Program-made: the position numbers and the translations under genes
Notes under the pieces: generated by a model
Told to the model about the DNA's origin: nothing
What the model saw: the letters and a program-made list of their open reading frames with translations, nothing else
Databases searched by the model: none
Origin: Brachypodius melanocephalos
Lineage: Eukaryota > Chordata > Aves > Passeriformes > Pycnonotidae
Direction: 5' to 3'
DNA: 64,000 nt
Assembly: GCA_013398615.1 (NCBI GenBank)
Contig: VZSR01000393.1
Span: 2,729,354-2,793,353, forward strand
Part shown: positions 1 through 11,794 of the stretch, in pieces
Position numbering within the stretch: the stretch's first letter is position 1
How the letters are laid out: each line of letters starts with the position of its first letter

Positions 1-744
1 AAAACTGAACCCTCCAGTAACTGCAGAGGAAATTCCAGAGTGAGCCGACTGACAGACAAGCCTTGGAAGTCAGCTAGCTATTTTGGAAGACATCCAGGAT
101 AGTTTTTTCCCTTTGGTTCCCCACCACCCTTAAAAAAAAAAAAAAAACAACAAAAAAACAAAAAAACCACCCCCAAAACAACAAACAACAAAAAACCCAA
201 AACAAAACAAAACAAGTAATAAAAGGATAGAATCTGTTTGGACCAGAGGGTCTTGAAACCCAGGAAATCCCACTGGTGCTTCCCTTTCAACTCTCCTGAG
301 GATATTTGGGAGCCAAAATAGTGCATGGAGGAAAACTGCCATTTGTGACTTTCTCAATAAGAGCAACCTGTAGGACAGCAAGGTCTAGACACTTTTTTGG
401 TCTTTAGTGTCTGAAAATAATGTGTCTTCTTCCACTGGATTTAAGAGTCATTAAAACGTTGCAATCTGGCTGATAAGTCCTCAGCAGAAGCGAGTTATGA
501 CAGTTCAGTGTGTGCCCTGAGGAGGGCAGAGATCTGGTAAGAGAAGGAGCTGTAAAGGCTTTCAGCTGGTGCTTAACCCAGAGGAGGAATTGCCACAGGA
601 ATGAAGTGAGAAGGGCACAGAGAAACTGGGAAACTGGGAACTGAGTCAGCATCAGCTACAGGCAAGATGTGCACTAAATCCTTGTGGGTGGATGTCCAGG
701 AGACCTGAGAATAAAACAGGGGAAAAGGTGTTTTCCAGTTCCGC
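1..744. other. Unique non-coding sequence with an A/C-rich tract
   Basis: No exon, RNA gene or recognisable transposon is visible. An A-rich tract with interspersed C lies at 132-215. Short open frames on both strands show no domain. Confidence 0.5.
132..215. repeat. A-rich low-complexity tract
   Basis: About 84 bases of almost only A with scattered C, beginning with 16 consecutive A. It could be a decayed retrotransposon tail on the + strand, but no element body is recognisable upstream. Read on the minus strand it gives the poly-Phe/Val-like frames, which are therefore artefacts. Confidence 0.85.
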
Positions 745-950
745 CCTCTGCAATGGGACACCTTGCACTGTCCCAGATTTCTCCAAGCCCCATCCAACCT
801 GGCCTGGGACACTGCCAGGGATCCAGGGACAGACACAGCTGCTCTGGGCACCTGTGCCAGGGCCTCCCCACCCTCCCAGGGAAGGATTTCTTCCTGATAT
901 CCCATTTAATCCACCCTCCCTCCTCTTAAAGCCGTTCCTCCTGCTCTGGT
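745..950 (-). mobile_element. CR1 LINE 3'-end fragment
   Basis: The + strand reads as the reverse complement of the avian CR1 3' region. In order it shows CCCCATCCAACCTGGCC, CCAGGGATCCAGGGACAG, CACAGCTGCTCTGGGCACC and AGGATTTCTTCCTGATATCC, matching the family pattern with scattered changes. It is 5'-truncated like most bird CR1 copies. The terminal 'CCTTTCCAACC' part and the 8-bp end repeats are missing, so the 3' end is also eroded or replaced by unrelated sequence. It has no coding capacity. Confidence 0.88.
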
Positions 951-1624
951 GAGTCCAGGTCAGGGTCAGGAAGAGTTTGTGCCTGCAAGTGGAATTTGCT
1001 GTAGGTACCAATGACTTCCAGCTGACATTTTCTGCTCTCACCAGCTCCTCACCTTAACCAGGAAGGGTGAAAGCAGCTTTGTGTCACCCCCTGAGGTGAC
1101 ACTGCTGTGGCTGTCACCCCTCTGCTCCTGGTGCTGGGCGTCCAACTCACCCTGGGGCCCAAAAATCAGCACAAGGAGCTTTTCCCAGATTCCTTGCTCC
1201 CCCATTCCAGCCCTGGTCTGTGGCAGCTCTGACTCATCTTGTAAACACCAATCTGTGCAGCAAGCAGGGCTGACAGAACAGAAAAAGGAAAGGGAAAAAA
1301 AAGGGGAAAAAAAGAAAAGAGAGAGAAATGGAGACAAACAACCCCCTCCTCCCGCTTCCCACCACCGCCCCTCATCTGTTATTGCAGAGGATCTTCCTGG
1401 CCAGACTTGACCTGCAAACAGTGGTCACCAGTGAACCATCAAAGGCCTTTCACATCTCCAGCAGCTGCAGGGAGGGTTCCTGTGAGCTCTCCTATCACTC
1501 TGACACCTCCAGAGCCAACAGCCCCGGCTGAACGCTGTCGTGGGCCGTGTTTCAGGGACCACCTTCAACGCCTTGGCTCCAAAGAGCTGCTCTTTTTTTT
1601 CCCCCCCATTCATTGACACAGGGG
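951..1624. other. Unique sequence, GC-moderate, no gene seen
   Basis: No exon or repeat is recognised other than the purine tract at 1281-1334. The region is GC-richer than the AT-rich stretch that follows. Confidence 0.45.
1281..1334. repeat. Polypurine (A/G) tract
   Basis: More than 50 nearly uninterrupted purines on the + strand (runs of A with GG, GGG and GAGAGA). This is low-complexity sequence. Translations across it are Lys/Glu-rich artefacts. Confidence 0.85.
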
Positions 1625-1900
1625 GATATATATCTCAAAACTTGGCTGCAGCAGCCAGTGCATGCCTTGAGGATTACATAGCAAGTGAACTTTGTCAGTG
1701 TAAGCCCCAGTCAATAGGAGGAATTAAGTAGAAAAGACCTCTATTGTTCCAGCCAGCCTTCTGAAGGCACTGATTGGCAGTAAAATATCTCCAGTGACAG
1801 ATGTAAAGTAAATATTGCCTATGCCAAGGCTCTATATTACTTTGATTACCCAGCATCAATCAATTTGTTCCTTCCCTTGCAACAAAAGCGGCTGCTGTTA
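1625..1900. promoter_or_regulatory. Candidate conserved non-coding element
   Basis: This is a complex, non-repetitive, fairly AT-rich stretch. It has TGACAG (TALE/MEIS-type core), GTAAATATT (forkhead-like) and a GATTGGCAG CCAAT-like site close together, and no long open frame. The appearance is that of vertebrate enhancers, but conservation has not been measured. Chance motif content is a real alternative. Confidence 0.25.
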
Positions 1901-3606
1901 CACTTCAGACCCCTCCGATGGAGCCCGAAGTGGAATTGATGAACAAACTGAAAGGAAAGGTTACACAAATGACAGCAAAATGTATCTCAGGAGAAAAATG
2001 AGAGTCTTGTCTCTGTGCACTTGGATGTGCCCTAAGTATCTTGCTGTTAGGAACAGAATGACATAAATAATAAAATTTATATAAATTTTGCATATATATA
2101 TATATACAAAATACATAAAAATATATCTAGATACACACATTCACGCTCATATATTCCCTCAAACTCCCTTATTAAGCATTAGGTCAGTATTTGCAATATC
2201 CCCACGGCTTTAACAGTGGCAAAATGTCAGGAACTACAAGCAAAACCAAAGTGCTGATGTCACCCCGTGAATGGAAGCGAAACTGGAGGTGAAGAAGATG
2301 TTTGAGCAGCAGATTCCTGAGGCGTGGGATGCACAGCACAGCTACAAGCATTAATAGAATTTCTTGATTCCAGGGATTGAGGCCAATGCAAAATCCCTTT
2401 CCCCCTCAATTCATTCTAAAAGTAGCAGGTGCTCACAACAGTAAAGGTCCTTTCGTTTCACTTACACCATTGGGGAGGGCAAAGAATTTCCAGCTTCCTC
2501 AAGGTGAAGGAAAACAATTTTTTTTGGAAGGGAGGGTGAGTTGCTGCATGCCTCTAGCCCTAAATCCTAAATTCCCACTAAGCAGGAGAGCACATTTAGG
2601 GCTCAAAGCATTTATCCATGTGCAAAGGGATAGGGATGGCCAGGCAGGATCACATCTGCTTCCTCTGACAGACAGAAACAGGGAAATGTCACAAAAAACC
2701 CCTGACAAACTAAGAGTGTCTTGAAGTATTCAAGTGTCTTGAGTATTCTCCCAGCTTCTGGTGAGGACCAGCACAGGGATTTCTCACTGGAGGGTGCTGG
2801 GGTGTCCTTGTTGTTCATGGTCACTGATGGATAAATCCATGGGGATCTCCCTGAATCCTTTTCCAAGCTCTGCTCTGATATCCTGAGGCATCGAGCAGCT
2901 CAAGGGGGGCTGAGCAAAACGATCCTTTCTGGATTTGTGCCTAAGCCCTGCTCTCTGCTGACGGCTCTGTGTGCTCTGCTGACCCCCCAGAGGCACAGCA
3001 GCCTTGGCCCAGGGCACCCAGGGCTCTGCTGTGAAAGTGTGGCACAGGGAGCTGTGACTGCAAAACACAAGGACAGGATGGCGGAAACAATTTTGGAAGT
3101 TTCTCCGTCTCAGAAACCTCCCTGCAAGGAGAGAAAGTGCTCTGTTAACAGCTGGCACCGAGTAGATTTTTGACCCCGCGTTTTCGTTTCTGATTTGTTG
3201 CAACTTTTTATCTCCCCGCAAATCATGGGCATCACATGCCACGCTTAACAACGCTGAAAATTAAGTGTGTTTCAAGATGAACTTTTCCATTTCAAGTCCA
3301 TCTCATGGTTAGTTTGGGAGGAACCAAACTTCTGTTCTTCACAGACAGAGGAACCAAATTTATGACACTGATTTTTTTACCTCTTCTCAGCCCCAGCAGC
3401 CTTGGTTCAGTGTGTGCGTGGGTAATGGAAATAAACCCTTCATATTTCATGGGGTTCTGGCTCTTTTCTCAGCCACTGTGTTTGTGGGGCTCACATGAAT
3501 GTCTTTGATTAGTTTTTTTTTTTTGATTTTCCTGTGGGGGACCAAGCCTGTGAGAGGCTGAGGAGAGAGAATGGCAAGAGAAAGAAATTTAGGAACACTA
3601 AAAGAT
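1901..3606. other. Unique non-coding sequence
   Basis: The stretch holds a short TA-dinucleotide run (2092-2106) inside an AT-rich patch (2055-2150). The rest is ordinary sequence in which I see no exon, RNA gene or transposon. Confidence 0.45.
2092..2106. repeat. Short (AT)n dinucleotide repeat
   Basis: About seven AT units within a longer AT-rich patch, interrupted further downstream. Confidence 0.8.
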
Positions 3607-3661
3607 CAAAGCCAGGCTGGATTGGGGTTTAGGACAACCTGCTCTAGTGGAAAGTGTCCAT
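3607..3661 (+). mobile_element. Short CR1 LINE 3' fragment
   Basis: The run GCCAGGCTGGATTGGGG, then ACAACCTGCTCTAGTGGAAA and GTGTCC, matches the CR1 sense-strand segment that follows 'ggatccctgg..tccaag'. Only about 55 bases are recognisable. The flanks do not continue the match, so this is an old or internally rearranged remnant. Confidence 0.72.
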
Positions 3662-3894
3662 CTCTCCATCCCAATACCATCCCTGCAATAAGGGAGGACA
3701 TTTTCCAAGGAGGAAAGAACTCCGGGCAATATCTGAGGGACCTTCAGCATGTGCAGTCTCCTTGGCTTTCCCTCTGAGAGGAGGGAATGTTGGGAACTGC
3801 ACAAAATTCCAACTTTCCCCTGGATTTCAGACAAAGGCGCCACGCTGGCATCTGTGCCAAGGCAAGTTTTAGCAGCTTTTAATCCTCCTGCTCC

Positions 3895-4260
3895 CCCACT
3901 AATAAGTGCCTGGTTGCCGGGTGTATTTTGGTTCATGCTTGTCAAATCAAGCTGCAGAATTAGCTGGAGCGCCTGATATGTGTATTTTTGGAATTACTTT
4001 TATGGTAAAATCATTAAGGCCACCCACTAGCCAGCACACGATCCCCCTACTGGCTTGGCTTTGGTTAGAGGTATTACCAATAAGAATTTAAACATTTTCC
4101 TGAAGGAGTTATTTCTCAGTGACCTCCAGCAGCAGATGGCCACGGCAGCAAGTCCTTATTTACGGCTTCCGTGTGCTAGCAAGACTTAATGAATTTGCTG
4201 AAAACTTATTTTTCCAGCCAAAGTGGAAGCCCAAATGACTCTAAAAATGGTTGATTAGGT
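3895..4260. promoter_or_regulatory. Candidate conserved non-coding element
   Basis: AT-rich unique sequence with several homeodomain-type cores (AATTAG, CATTAAGG, CTTAATGAATT, TTGATTAGG) and no repeat or open frame of note. It is proposed as a regulatory element only on texture and motif density. Confidence 0.25.
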
Positions 4261-5415
4261 GGCCCCAGCCCTGCTGGCTGGTAAATGGTTTTACTGCTGC
4301 AAGGCATGTGGGGTAACCCAGAGAGATGTGGAGTGTGAAAAACAAGAAATTGCTGAATAGTTTTATTTTAGGCAAGTGATTTTCTTCTCACTGTTTTGGT
4401 GGGTGGCTGCATTTTTTCTTCTGGCCCATATGGCCAAGGTGAATTAGGAGAGGGACAATTTTCATCAAAGTTTGGACAGAATTCCTCTGAAGGAGGCTCT
4501 CCAGGGGATGGTCCTGCATAGAAAAAAAAAAGGCTGCAAGTTCACATAAATAAAAGGGAACTTTGCCAGAGCAAACAGACTCACACAGCTCTGCCTGTGA
4601 CATGAAATTCTGCCCCAAGTCCTGATGTTCTGCTGCCCAGGCACCAAAATCTGGTTTTGTTCTGGCAAACGCCAGGGCTGAGCATGGTGAATGTGTTTTA
4701 CAAAAATCAAAGATCCATCTGTGCGTGGAAGAAATAAAGATAAATTCAGCTAGGGTGTGTTTCCCCCCTTTTTTTCTCCATACTGAGAAATGAATGGCTC
4801 CAGGAGGATGTTTCTTTGTGTCATATGTGATGCTTTCCTTATTTTTTCTGTGTGAAATCTTCTGGCAAAGTGGGACAGAGATTCCCAGATGCAGCTGCTC
4901 CGTGCTCTTGGGGATTTTTTAATGACACCTGAGGATGCTGGAGGTTACACAACAACAAATGCACCTGAATTATAAAACTGGAAGGTAAATTCCGGTTTTT
5001 AAGCCTGTGTTTTTACTCCACCTAGCACAAGGGTGTCTGCAGTCCTGTCTGAGGCTCCTGGCGTGCCTTGGGACAGGGAAAACACAGCTAAGATCAACAT
5101 CCTGATCTGCTGACATGAAGCACTAAATCACTCACATGCACACTTCTGAACAGGAGTGTGGGGAGGAACATTCCCTGCCAAGATGAAAGGCCAGAGCTGG
5201 TGCTCCTTGGGAAGGTTCTGCAGTCACAACTGCTCAGGGAAACTTTAGCACCTTCCCAAATCCAAGGAAAACAACGTATTCCAAGTAGAGCTCAGCCCTA
5301 GCAGATGTTGGGCATGAGCATGAAACAGATTTTTGAAATAATAATCAACCTCAGATCCAGGAACCATCAGGAAGAGCCTCAGAAACTGTAATGAAGCTCA
5401 GATCCAGGGAGCCTA
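4261..5415. other. Unique non-coding sequence
   Basis: No gene, RNA or transposon is recognised. There are short A and T runs near 4520 and 4770. Confidence 0.45.
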
Positions 5416-5642
5416 CAAAAAATATGGGGAGACTTTTTCGGAGGGTGTGTAGGGACAGGACAAGGGACAAGGGGTTTAACTGGAAGTGAGCAGGTTCAGA
5501 TGGGATACTGGGGAGGAATTCTCCCCTGTGAGGCCCTGCACAGGGTGCCCAGAGCAGCTGTGGCTGCCCCTGGATCCCTGGAAGTGTCCAAGGCCAGGTT
5601 GGATGAGGCTGGGAGCAGCCTGCTCCTGGCCCCGTGTCCCTG
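5416..5642 (+). mobile_element. CR1 LINE 3'-end fragment
   Basis: Sense-orientation CR1. It begins near ATATGGGGAGACTTTTT, continues through GGACAAGGG and GGTTTAACTGGAAGTGAG, then shows CACAGGGTGCCCAGAGCAGC, CTGGATCCCTGGAAGTGTCC and AAGGCCAGGTTGGATGAGGC, ending near GTGTCCCTG. It lacks the final tail (no 'CTTTCCAACC' or 'ATTCTGTG'), so both ends are truncated. It is similar in subfamily to the copies at 745 and 60824. Confidence 0.9.
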
Positions 5643-6389
5643 CTGGGCTGTGCTATTTCAAATCTGTGCAGATCTACTGGGAAGTGAGGAAGGATTTGGA
5701 GAAAAGCTGCCCCCAAAATTGCAGATTTTGTAGTTGTGGGCAAGTGAGCCACCAGCTCCTGACTGTAACTCCATCACACTGTGGCCTGAAGAAGTTCTCA
5801 GCCCTCATTTTGCCAGCCAGCAATCTGTCGATTTAATTTTATGTTACAACCATTGGTTATACCTAAATATATCAGGAACATGGGCCTCAGCATTCCACAG
5901 CCATAATTCATGTCGAGCTAACCAAGGGCAGCATATTTAGCTTCTGATGGTCCACAATCCTTCTCAAAGGTCACTGCAATCTCCAGGGTCTGAGGAAACC
6001 CACAGATGCTGCAATGCCCATTTTCTTTCAAATACAGAAAAGCTCTTCTCCTGAACAAGAACTATTTTATTGTTATTATTTAGCTTTTTCCTCCCTCAGG
6101 TGATCTCAACTTTTTGAGGGAAAGGAAGGAAAACCCAAAGAATAAGAGGTAAGTCAAGCAGCCTGGTCTTCATGAAGAAAACACAGCCCACCAAGTTCCT
6201 CTGGCTCTGTCTGCTCCATGAAGGAGCTGGAATTCTGAACAGGAGGCTGGAAATGAAACACGAGCTGTAACTTTACTCCTGGTGCCTATCAGGGAAATTA
6301 ATACAGCCTGACTGGTCAGGATAGTGTGTGTCAACAGCAAGGTGAAAATAAAATTGTGAGTGTGGAGCAGAGGCTGCTTGTTCTTCTGG
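5643..6389. other. Unique sequence, AT-rich patch at 5820-5945
   Basis: No gene is seen. The segment 5820-5945 (AATCTGTCGATTTAATTTT, then CATAATTCATGTC) is AT-rich and non-repetitive, and is a weak candidate for a conserved element. Confidence 0.35.
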
Positions 6390-6450
6390 AAAAAAAAAAA
6401 AAAAAAAAAAAGAAGGAGAAGAAATTTTTTAAAAAAATAAATAAAAGAGA
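6390..6450. repeat. Poly(A)/A-rich tract
   Basis: Twenty-two consecutive A, then GAAGGAGAAG, T6, A7 and AAATAAAT. No retrotransposon body could be recognised immediately upstream. Confidence 0.85.
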
Positions 6451-9400
6451 CAGTCCTCAAAATATGGTGCTGATTAACAGCTCTCATGTGAACTCCTCAA
6501 GAGGGTGCCTGAGCAGAAGGGTACAGGGTGTTTGTGCTGCACAAGGAAAATATTTATACCTTGTACATAACCATAGCTGAGAAAACTTGCTCAAGGTCTA
6601 AATAGTGTGACTGCATGGATTAGGCTGATGGCTCCTCTGGTGGGTAAAGGGGGTGTTTGGTGAGGACTCTGGTGGATGTAGAGCTGCACAAAACGTGAAA
6701 AACAGACCTGCAGCAGGGCCAGGTGAGCACAAAACTCTGCCTTTGTAATAAACCCCTGTGCCACTGGGAGTCATCAGTGGTTTTGACTAATTTTATAGCA
6801 AATTACCAAAAAAAATGTTTTTTCTCCCTCTTGCTGAAGAGCCTTCCTCCTCTCACGGGTAGTGAGCGTGCTCATATGTTTTTTTCTTTCTAGACAATCA
6901 TCTTCATTAAAGGTCTTTATCTAAAATCAAGACCTGAAGTAGAGGGAAAGATGTAAATTAAACATTATATGTGAATTTAAAGGGGGGAAATATGGAAATA
7001 TGGAAATGACTGGGCAGTTGCAGCATCTCCCCAAAACCCTGCCACTGTCCACCAGCTCCTGTGCACTGCTCCCCACTCTCTTCTGGGGCAGGTGAGGGAC
7101 CCTCCACTGCTAAGGCAAAACCAGAGGGAAATCTGAAGTACAAGACCTCCTTTTTCTTAGCCATATAAAGGTGGATATAAGCAAGAGAGGTTTCTGTGCA
7201 AATTAAATCAGTTTTCCTCCTTGCAGCAGGGGTTGGTCTGTTGTGCAGCCCAGCAGGATGGCAACGAATCTGTAGCAGAGCTGGAAAACCATGGAGGAGC
7301 CAGACGGCCCCTAAACACCAGCAGAACAAGCCAGGGGATGTCAGGAGGAGAGCTGAGATTGGTGACAGCTCACACTTGACCCTCAGTGATAGAGCTGAAG
7401 AGGGTTAATCACCAGCACTCTGCACCAGGGGCTAACCCAGAGGCGCTGCCCTGGAGTCAGCAGCTTCCAGTGCTGAAACGCCTGCTGCACTTGCTGCTGG
7501 GAGAGCAAGCCTTGGCAGGAAGATGGGGGAGGCTGGAAGGGTCACTGGGATCTCAGACAGCACACACTAAACTGGCCAGAGCCCCTCCAAAAAGGTTTTC
7601 CAAGCAGTGGTCACACAAGTCCTTGGTAGGAATGCGGCAGGGGTGGATCACTGCCTTGGGCAGCTCAGTCGCCTCCAGTTCTGCACCACTTGATTCCCCT
7701 CTCTGCTCCACCAGAACAGGTTCCTCCCTTCCAGAGTCCATTTTCCTCACCATTTCCTACCATAAACCAGTCAAACCTTGTTCTGTGTTAGGTTAAGCAA
7801 AGCAGGTCCACTAAAAGGATGTAAAAATGAGTGGCGTGTTCCATAAATATGAATGTGCACCATAAAGGGTCTCAAACGGACCAAGATTTTCATTAAATAA
7901 GAAAGTCACAATATTTAACAGCCTGGCAGCCTCCACCTGCTGCCTTGCTCTGCAAGTTGTCCTTTCTGAGGTTTCGTCAGGGAAAAAAGTATTATCCAAC
8001 AGGAGTGAGGGAGAGAGAATCCAGCCCCTGGTATTTTCAGGAAAAATCTTGAGTGCAGTGCAATCCCCACATGTTAATGCTGTTTTTTCAGAGCCCTTCA
8101 GTCTCACACTGCTCCTCCCCATCTGCATCCTGAAGGACACCCTGTTGGCAGAGGTCCCTTTTCCTAAGTAGTAACGTCAGGCTTTAATCTTTTCAAGTCA
8201 TGGTTGAAATGAAAAAAAGAAGGGGAAAGAAAAAAAATCCACCAAACCCAACCCAGTTATGAGAATGGAGATTGGGAACAAGAGAGAAAGAGAGAAAGAC
8301 GCCAAGACATGATGAAAAAATTCTGTTTCTTCTGCCCCCTGCTTGTACTGAGACTCAGGTTCTTGTGAGAGGGGAAATGAAGATAATTAAAACAGGTTTG
8401 GAACATGGACTTCAGAGCTAAGTCTCGTGTGGCAGGAGGTGCAGATAACGAGAGGCACAGCCTCCATGCCAAGCATCACATCTACCTTAGAGCTGAGTTC
8501 CAGCAAAGCCCCTGTGAGCCTTTCCACTGACGGCTGAGAGCATCAGATCCATCCCAATCCCATCCCAGGAAACTCAATGCAAAGCGAGTGAGTGCTCCTT
8601 GGGATCTCCACCCCATAGCGGGTGCAGGAACGATGCCAAAATTCTCTTTCTGAGGGAGAAACTCAGGCTTTTGTGCAAAGGACTGACTGATTTGGAGCCA
8701 CATGTTAATGTTCAGATTTGAGTGAAAGAACTCAGCTAAAGACCCTCCTCTTCCCCTTTTCCTGAGACCCAACCCTCACCAGTTTGCCATTTTGTCATCT
8801 TTCTTAGGAGCAGCTTTCTCATCATTCCAAGGACTCTCGAGTGAGGAGGTTAACAGGAACACAGAATTACAGAGACATCTGGCTTCAGAAAGCCCCAAAC
8901 GCTTCAATATCAGCCTTGGCAGTGAGCTGTGCTTCACTGGGGAGCAGAGTGTGGAGACTGATTGCAGACCCTGGAGCCAATGGCTTGGATGCAATGGCTT
9001 GGATGCATCAGGAATATTGAACAAGAGCTGGAGTGATCAGTGCCTTTGTCCTCACCAAACTTCTTCTTCATCAGAAAACTGCTTTTTTAGTTACACACAC
9101 GTGACATGTAATGAACTTTGCCAAAAGGTTTCCCAGTGCACTCCAAGGAAGATGTTTGGGAGAGGGGTTTCACTACCTGTCCCTTTGCCTCTCTGATGGG
9201 AGAAGAAGGGCTAAGGATAAAAGCAATTTCCATCTCTTTCTCTGTGTGTGAGTTGTTTTTTGGGTTTCCGTGCTCGCTGAAACGGCTCCCACAGGAGCTA
9301 TGCAAATGTAATGGCTAATTTGACAAGCTCGAATGAGTCATCTTTCAAAACCATTATTGTACAAAGTGTAACGTGGTTTGGAACCGTCTCCTGCCTGTGT

Positions 9401-9904
9401 AAAGCGATATTGCTTCTTTTTTTGCCCTTTCCTTGAATCAAAGGCAGATGCAAACGTCAAGGTTTCTGCACAACACGCCCCCCTCCTCTTTCCACTCTGG
9501 GAATAGCAGTGGGAGCTGCAGACTCTCTGCAGTGATTCAGAGGTACAGATCCACTCAGAGCTCTCTTCCAGGGCCATCTCTTTGAGGAAATAACTGCAGA
9601 CGAAGAGCACACCATTAATTTTTCGGTGTATTTTGCCATTAGTACAAAAATAAACCGTGGTGTCTGCTGGGGAACAGGTGGTGCTGGAGCAGCCAGTGGA
9701 ACCCAAGGAACACCGAGAGGCATTTCACTGCTGCCAGCCCATGACGAGCTCAACCCCACATTAGGGCTGTGTAGCTTTTGGACCTCCAAAAGGAAGCGTG
9801 TAGCAAATTCCTTAGGAGCTGAGTGGAGTCGGAGGGGAAGGGAGGAAGTGCTGAGTGTTTGGTTGAGGACCACCACTTGTACCACCAGCATAAAAGAGAA
9901 GTTG
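6451..9904. other. 3.4 kb of unique sequence with no gene recognised
   Basis: Several open frames of 60-136 codons occur on both strands (for example 7386-7796 + and 8792-9196 +). None carries a recognisable domain, a conserved residue pattern or matching splice borders. A 14-bp perfect tandem duplication lies at 8978-9005. Confidence 0.45.
8978..9005. repeat. 14-bp perfect tandem duplication
   Basis: CAATGGCTTGGATG occurs twice without a spacer. This is a short slippage-type duplication. Confidence 0.9.
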
Positions 9905-9922
9905 GAGAGAGAGAGAGAGAGG
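9905..9922. repeat. (GA)n microsatellite
   Basis: About eight GA dinucleotides flanked by further purines (GGAAAGGAGG). Confidence 0.85.
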
Positions 9923-10077
9923 AAAGGAGGACTTTCTTTTCCAAAGGGAAAATTCCTAAAGCAGTGAGGGGGTGGATTTCTGGATATCTCAGTGTGAAAT
10001 AAAATCCTGGCTTGCACATTGTCCCTGCCAGATGTTTAGTGCAGAAGGTCTGAATAGGTAGAACAAGAGCTCTGAAA

Positions 10078-10800
10078 TCAGAGCTGCTTAAAAGACAATT
10101 TCAAGGTGGCAGGTGCTGACAGAGGAGCTGCAAAGAGAGGTGGAAATGGGACCTTGAGAGAGGGGAGGTAAAAAGAGGTGAATTTTATAGTGTGGCAGGT
10201 GAGCAGGACCTCAGAAGGGCTGGGTTGATAACAAATTGGATTTGATGAACAACTGTTAAATGGGCAGATTGGGATATTTATCCAGAAGCAGAGGAGACTG
10301 CCTGACCAGGACTTCAGGTAGGAAGCACATGGAGGAAGAGGAAGGCACAAACTCCAAGGCCTTGGCAAATGCAAAATGAAGGATGCTAAACATGTGATCT
10401 TAAAAATCCTGGGAGAACCAGGAGAGATTGAAGACTTGGATGAGTAATTCCAAGAGAAACAAGCCAAAGAGAGTTCAAGAGTGTGGAGGAAAGGTGGTGC
10501 CAGGTAGAAATGGCACAGCAGGGAAAGGTCTCCATATCCAGCTTTATTTCCAAGAAGATCAGAGTGAGAGCAGAGCCAAACCAGCAGAAAAATTACCTCT
10601 AAAATATTTTTATATGGCCAGTTAACCCCAAACTTAGCAACCAGGGCATCTGAGATACAAAGCAGCTGCCAGTCAGACCTGGTTGTTTTCCTTGGACATC
10701 TGGAAATCCCAGTGAGTGGTACTGGAAGGGTTAATCCATCCATCCATCCATCCATCCGTCCTTCTGGATCAGCCAGCCCGGTCCATTCCTGTCCCTGCAC
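10078..10800 (-). other. Long open frame, probably not a gene
   Basis: An ATG-initiated frame of 240 codons runs on the minus strand. Its N-terminal Met-Asp-Gly-Trp run comes from the TCCA microsatellite at 10735-10762. The rest is Leu/Ser/Pro/Cys-rich, as expected from the complement of a purine-rich stretch, with no transmembrane, zinc-finger or enzyme motif that I recognise. The upstream side shows no clear exon border. I treat it as chance, although transcription as a long non-coding RNA cannot be excluded. Confidence 0.3.
10735..10762. repeat. (TCCA)n tetranucleotide repeat
   Basis: About seven TCCA units with one G substitution near the right end. The same motif, read on the opposite strand, forms the array at 52317. 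Confidence 0.95.
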
Positions 10801-10809
10801 CTCCTCAGT

Positions 10810-10985
10810 GCCACTGCAGCGTGTCTATAAAAATAGCAAACAAATCATTTGACAGCGAGGGTTGGAAGTAAAATTTTTTTTAAAAATGCCATACTTTCCC
10901 TATTAAATTTTGATAGTCTCCCAAAGGCTTTCAGTACATTGCACACGTCCAAGCTCTACCGCAGAATAATTGAATCATAAAGACT
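10810..10985. promoter_or_regulatory. Candidate conserved non-coding element
   Basis: AT-rich unique stretch with CTATAAAAATAG (MEF2-like), TTTGACAGC (TALE-like), CTATTAAATTTTGATAG and GAATAATTGAATCATAAAG. No repeat or coding signal is seen. The call rests on texture only. Confidence 0.25.
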
Positions 10986-11794
10986 AATTCCATGTGTCTT
11001 CCGAGCCCGTGCACGAGTCAGGGAATGCTCTGTGGGCAGGCACAGGGTCCAGGAGGACATGGCACAGGTATCCTTGGATTTCTCCAAGTGGATGGGAAAG
11101 CAGCCCAAGGGGCATCTCCTCTCTGAGAAGGAAACTCTGCTTATTTGTTTCATAGTTTTTTCGAAACAAGTGTTTTCTTTGCATGGCTCAGATTTTATTT
11201 TAACCCTTCCCAACAGAAAAGCAACTTTAGGAGCTTTTTGAAGGTACTCACAGGTGATGTGAGCCAGCAGGGTGTAGCTTCCCTGCATCCCTGGCAAAGT
11301 GGTGATGGACCTCTAAACTGCCCAGGGCCATCCTCCAACACCTCCTTTGTTTGAGAGACTGGGCTGAGCTGAGTTTCAGACTCTGCAAATCAGTTTCTGG
11401 CTGAGCTCAGACAACAGATGAAAGTTCCCAGATTTGTTAGGGAAAAAATTTGGTTGGATTCAAGTATTTTTAGCCCTGGGCTTATGTATGGGTCCTGTAT
11501 AGAAGGAAGAAGTTGAAAATAACCGTGGCAAGGTTATAAAAAGCTGCTCTAGCTGGATATAGCCAGTGCAGAGACACCAGTGAGAAACCCATGAGGGAGA
11601 GACTTCCCCAGAGATCCTCCACTGCTGCTCAGCAAGGCTCACTCACACTCATAGGTGAACTTGTTGGATCTGTAAAGGATGATAAATGAGAGAAAATAAG
11701 TAAAAAACCACCAGGGGTTAAGTTACCATCAAGAGGATGATGTTCCAAAATCTGGCTTTTGTAGGTTCAGAGCCAGCAGGAGGAGCATGACTTA
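10986..11794. other. Unique non-coding sequence
   Basis: No gene or transposon is recognised. Short open frames only. Confidence 0.45.

Noticed and set aside
132..215. Poly(A) tail of a processed pseudogene
   Set aside because: No recognisable coding remnant lies upstream and no target duplication could be found.
2041..2150. AT-rich patch as a replication origin or matrix-attachment region
   Set aside because: Short and without supporting motifs. AT richness alone is not evidence.
5351..5752. 133-codon minus-strand frame as a possible gene
   Set aside because: Most of it is antisense to the CR1 fragment at 5416-5642.
9457..10017. 186-codon minus-strand frame
   Set aside because: The predicted protein is Leu/Ser/Pro-rich with no domain or splice context, and competing frames on both strands are open.
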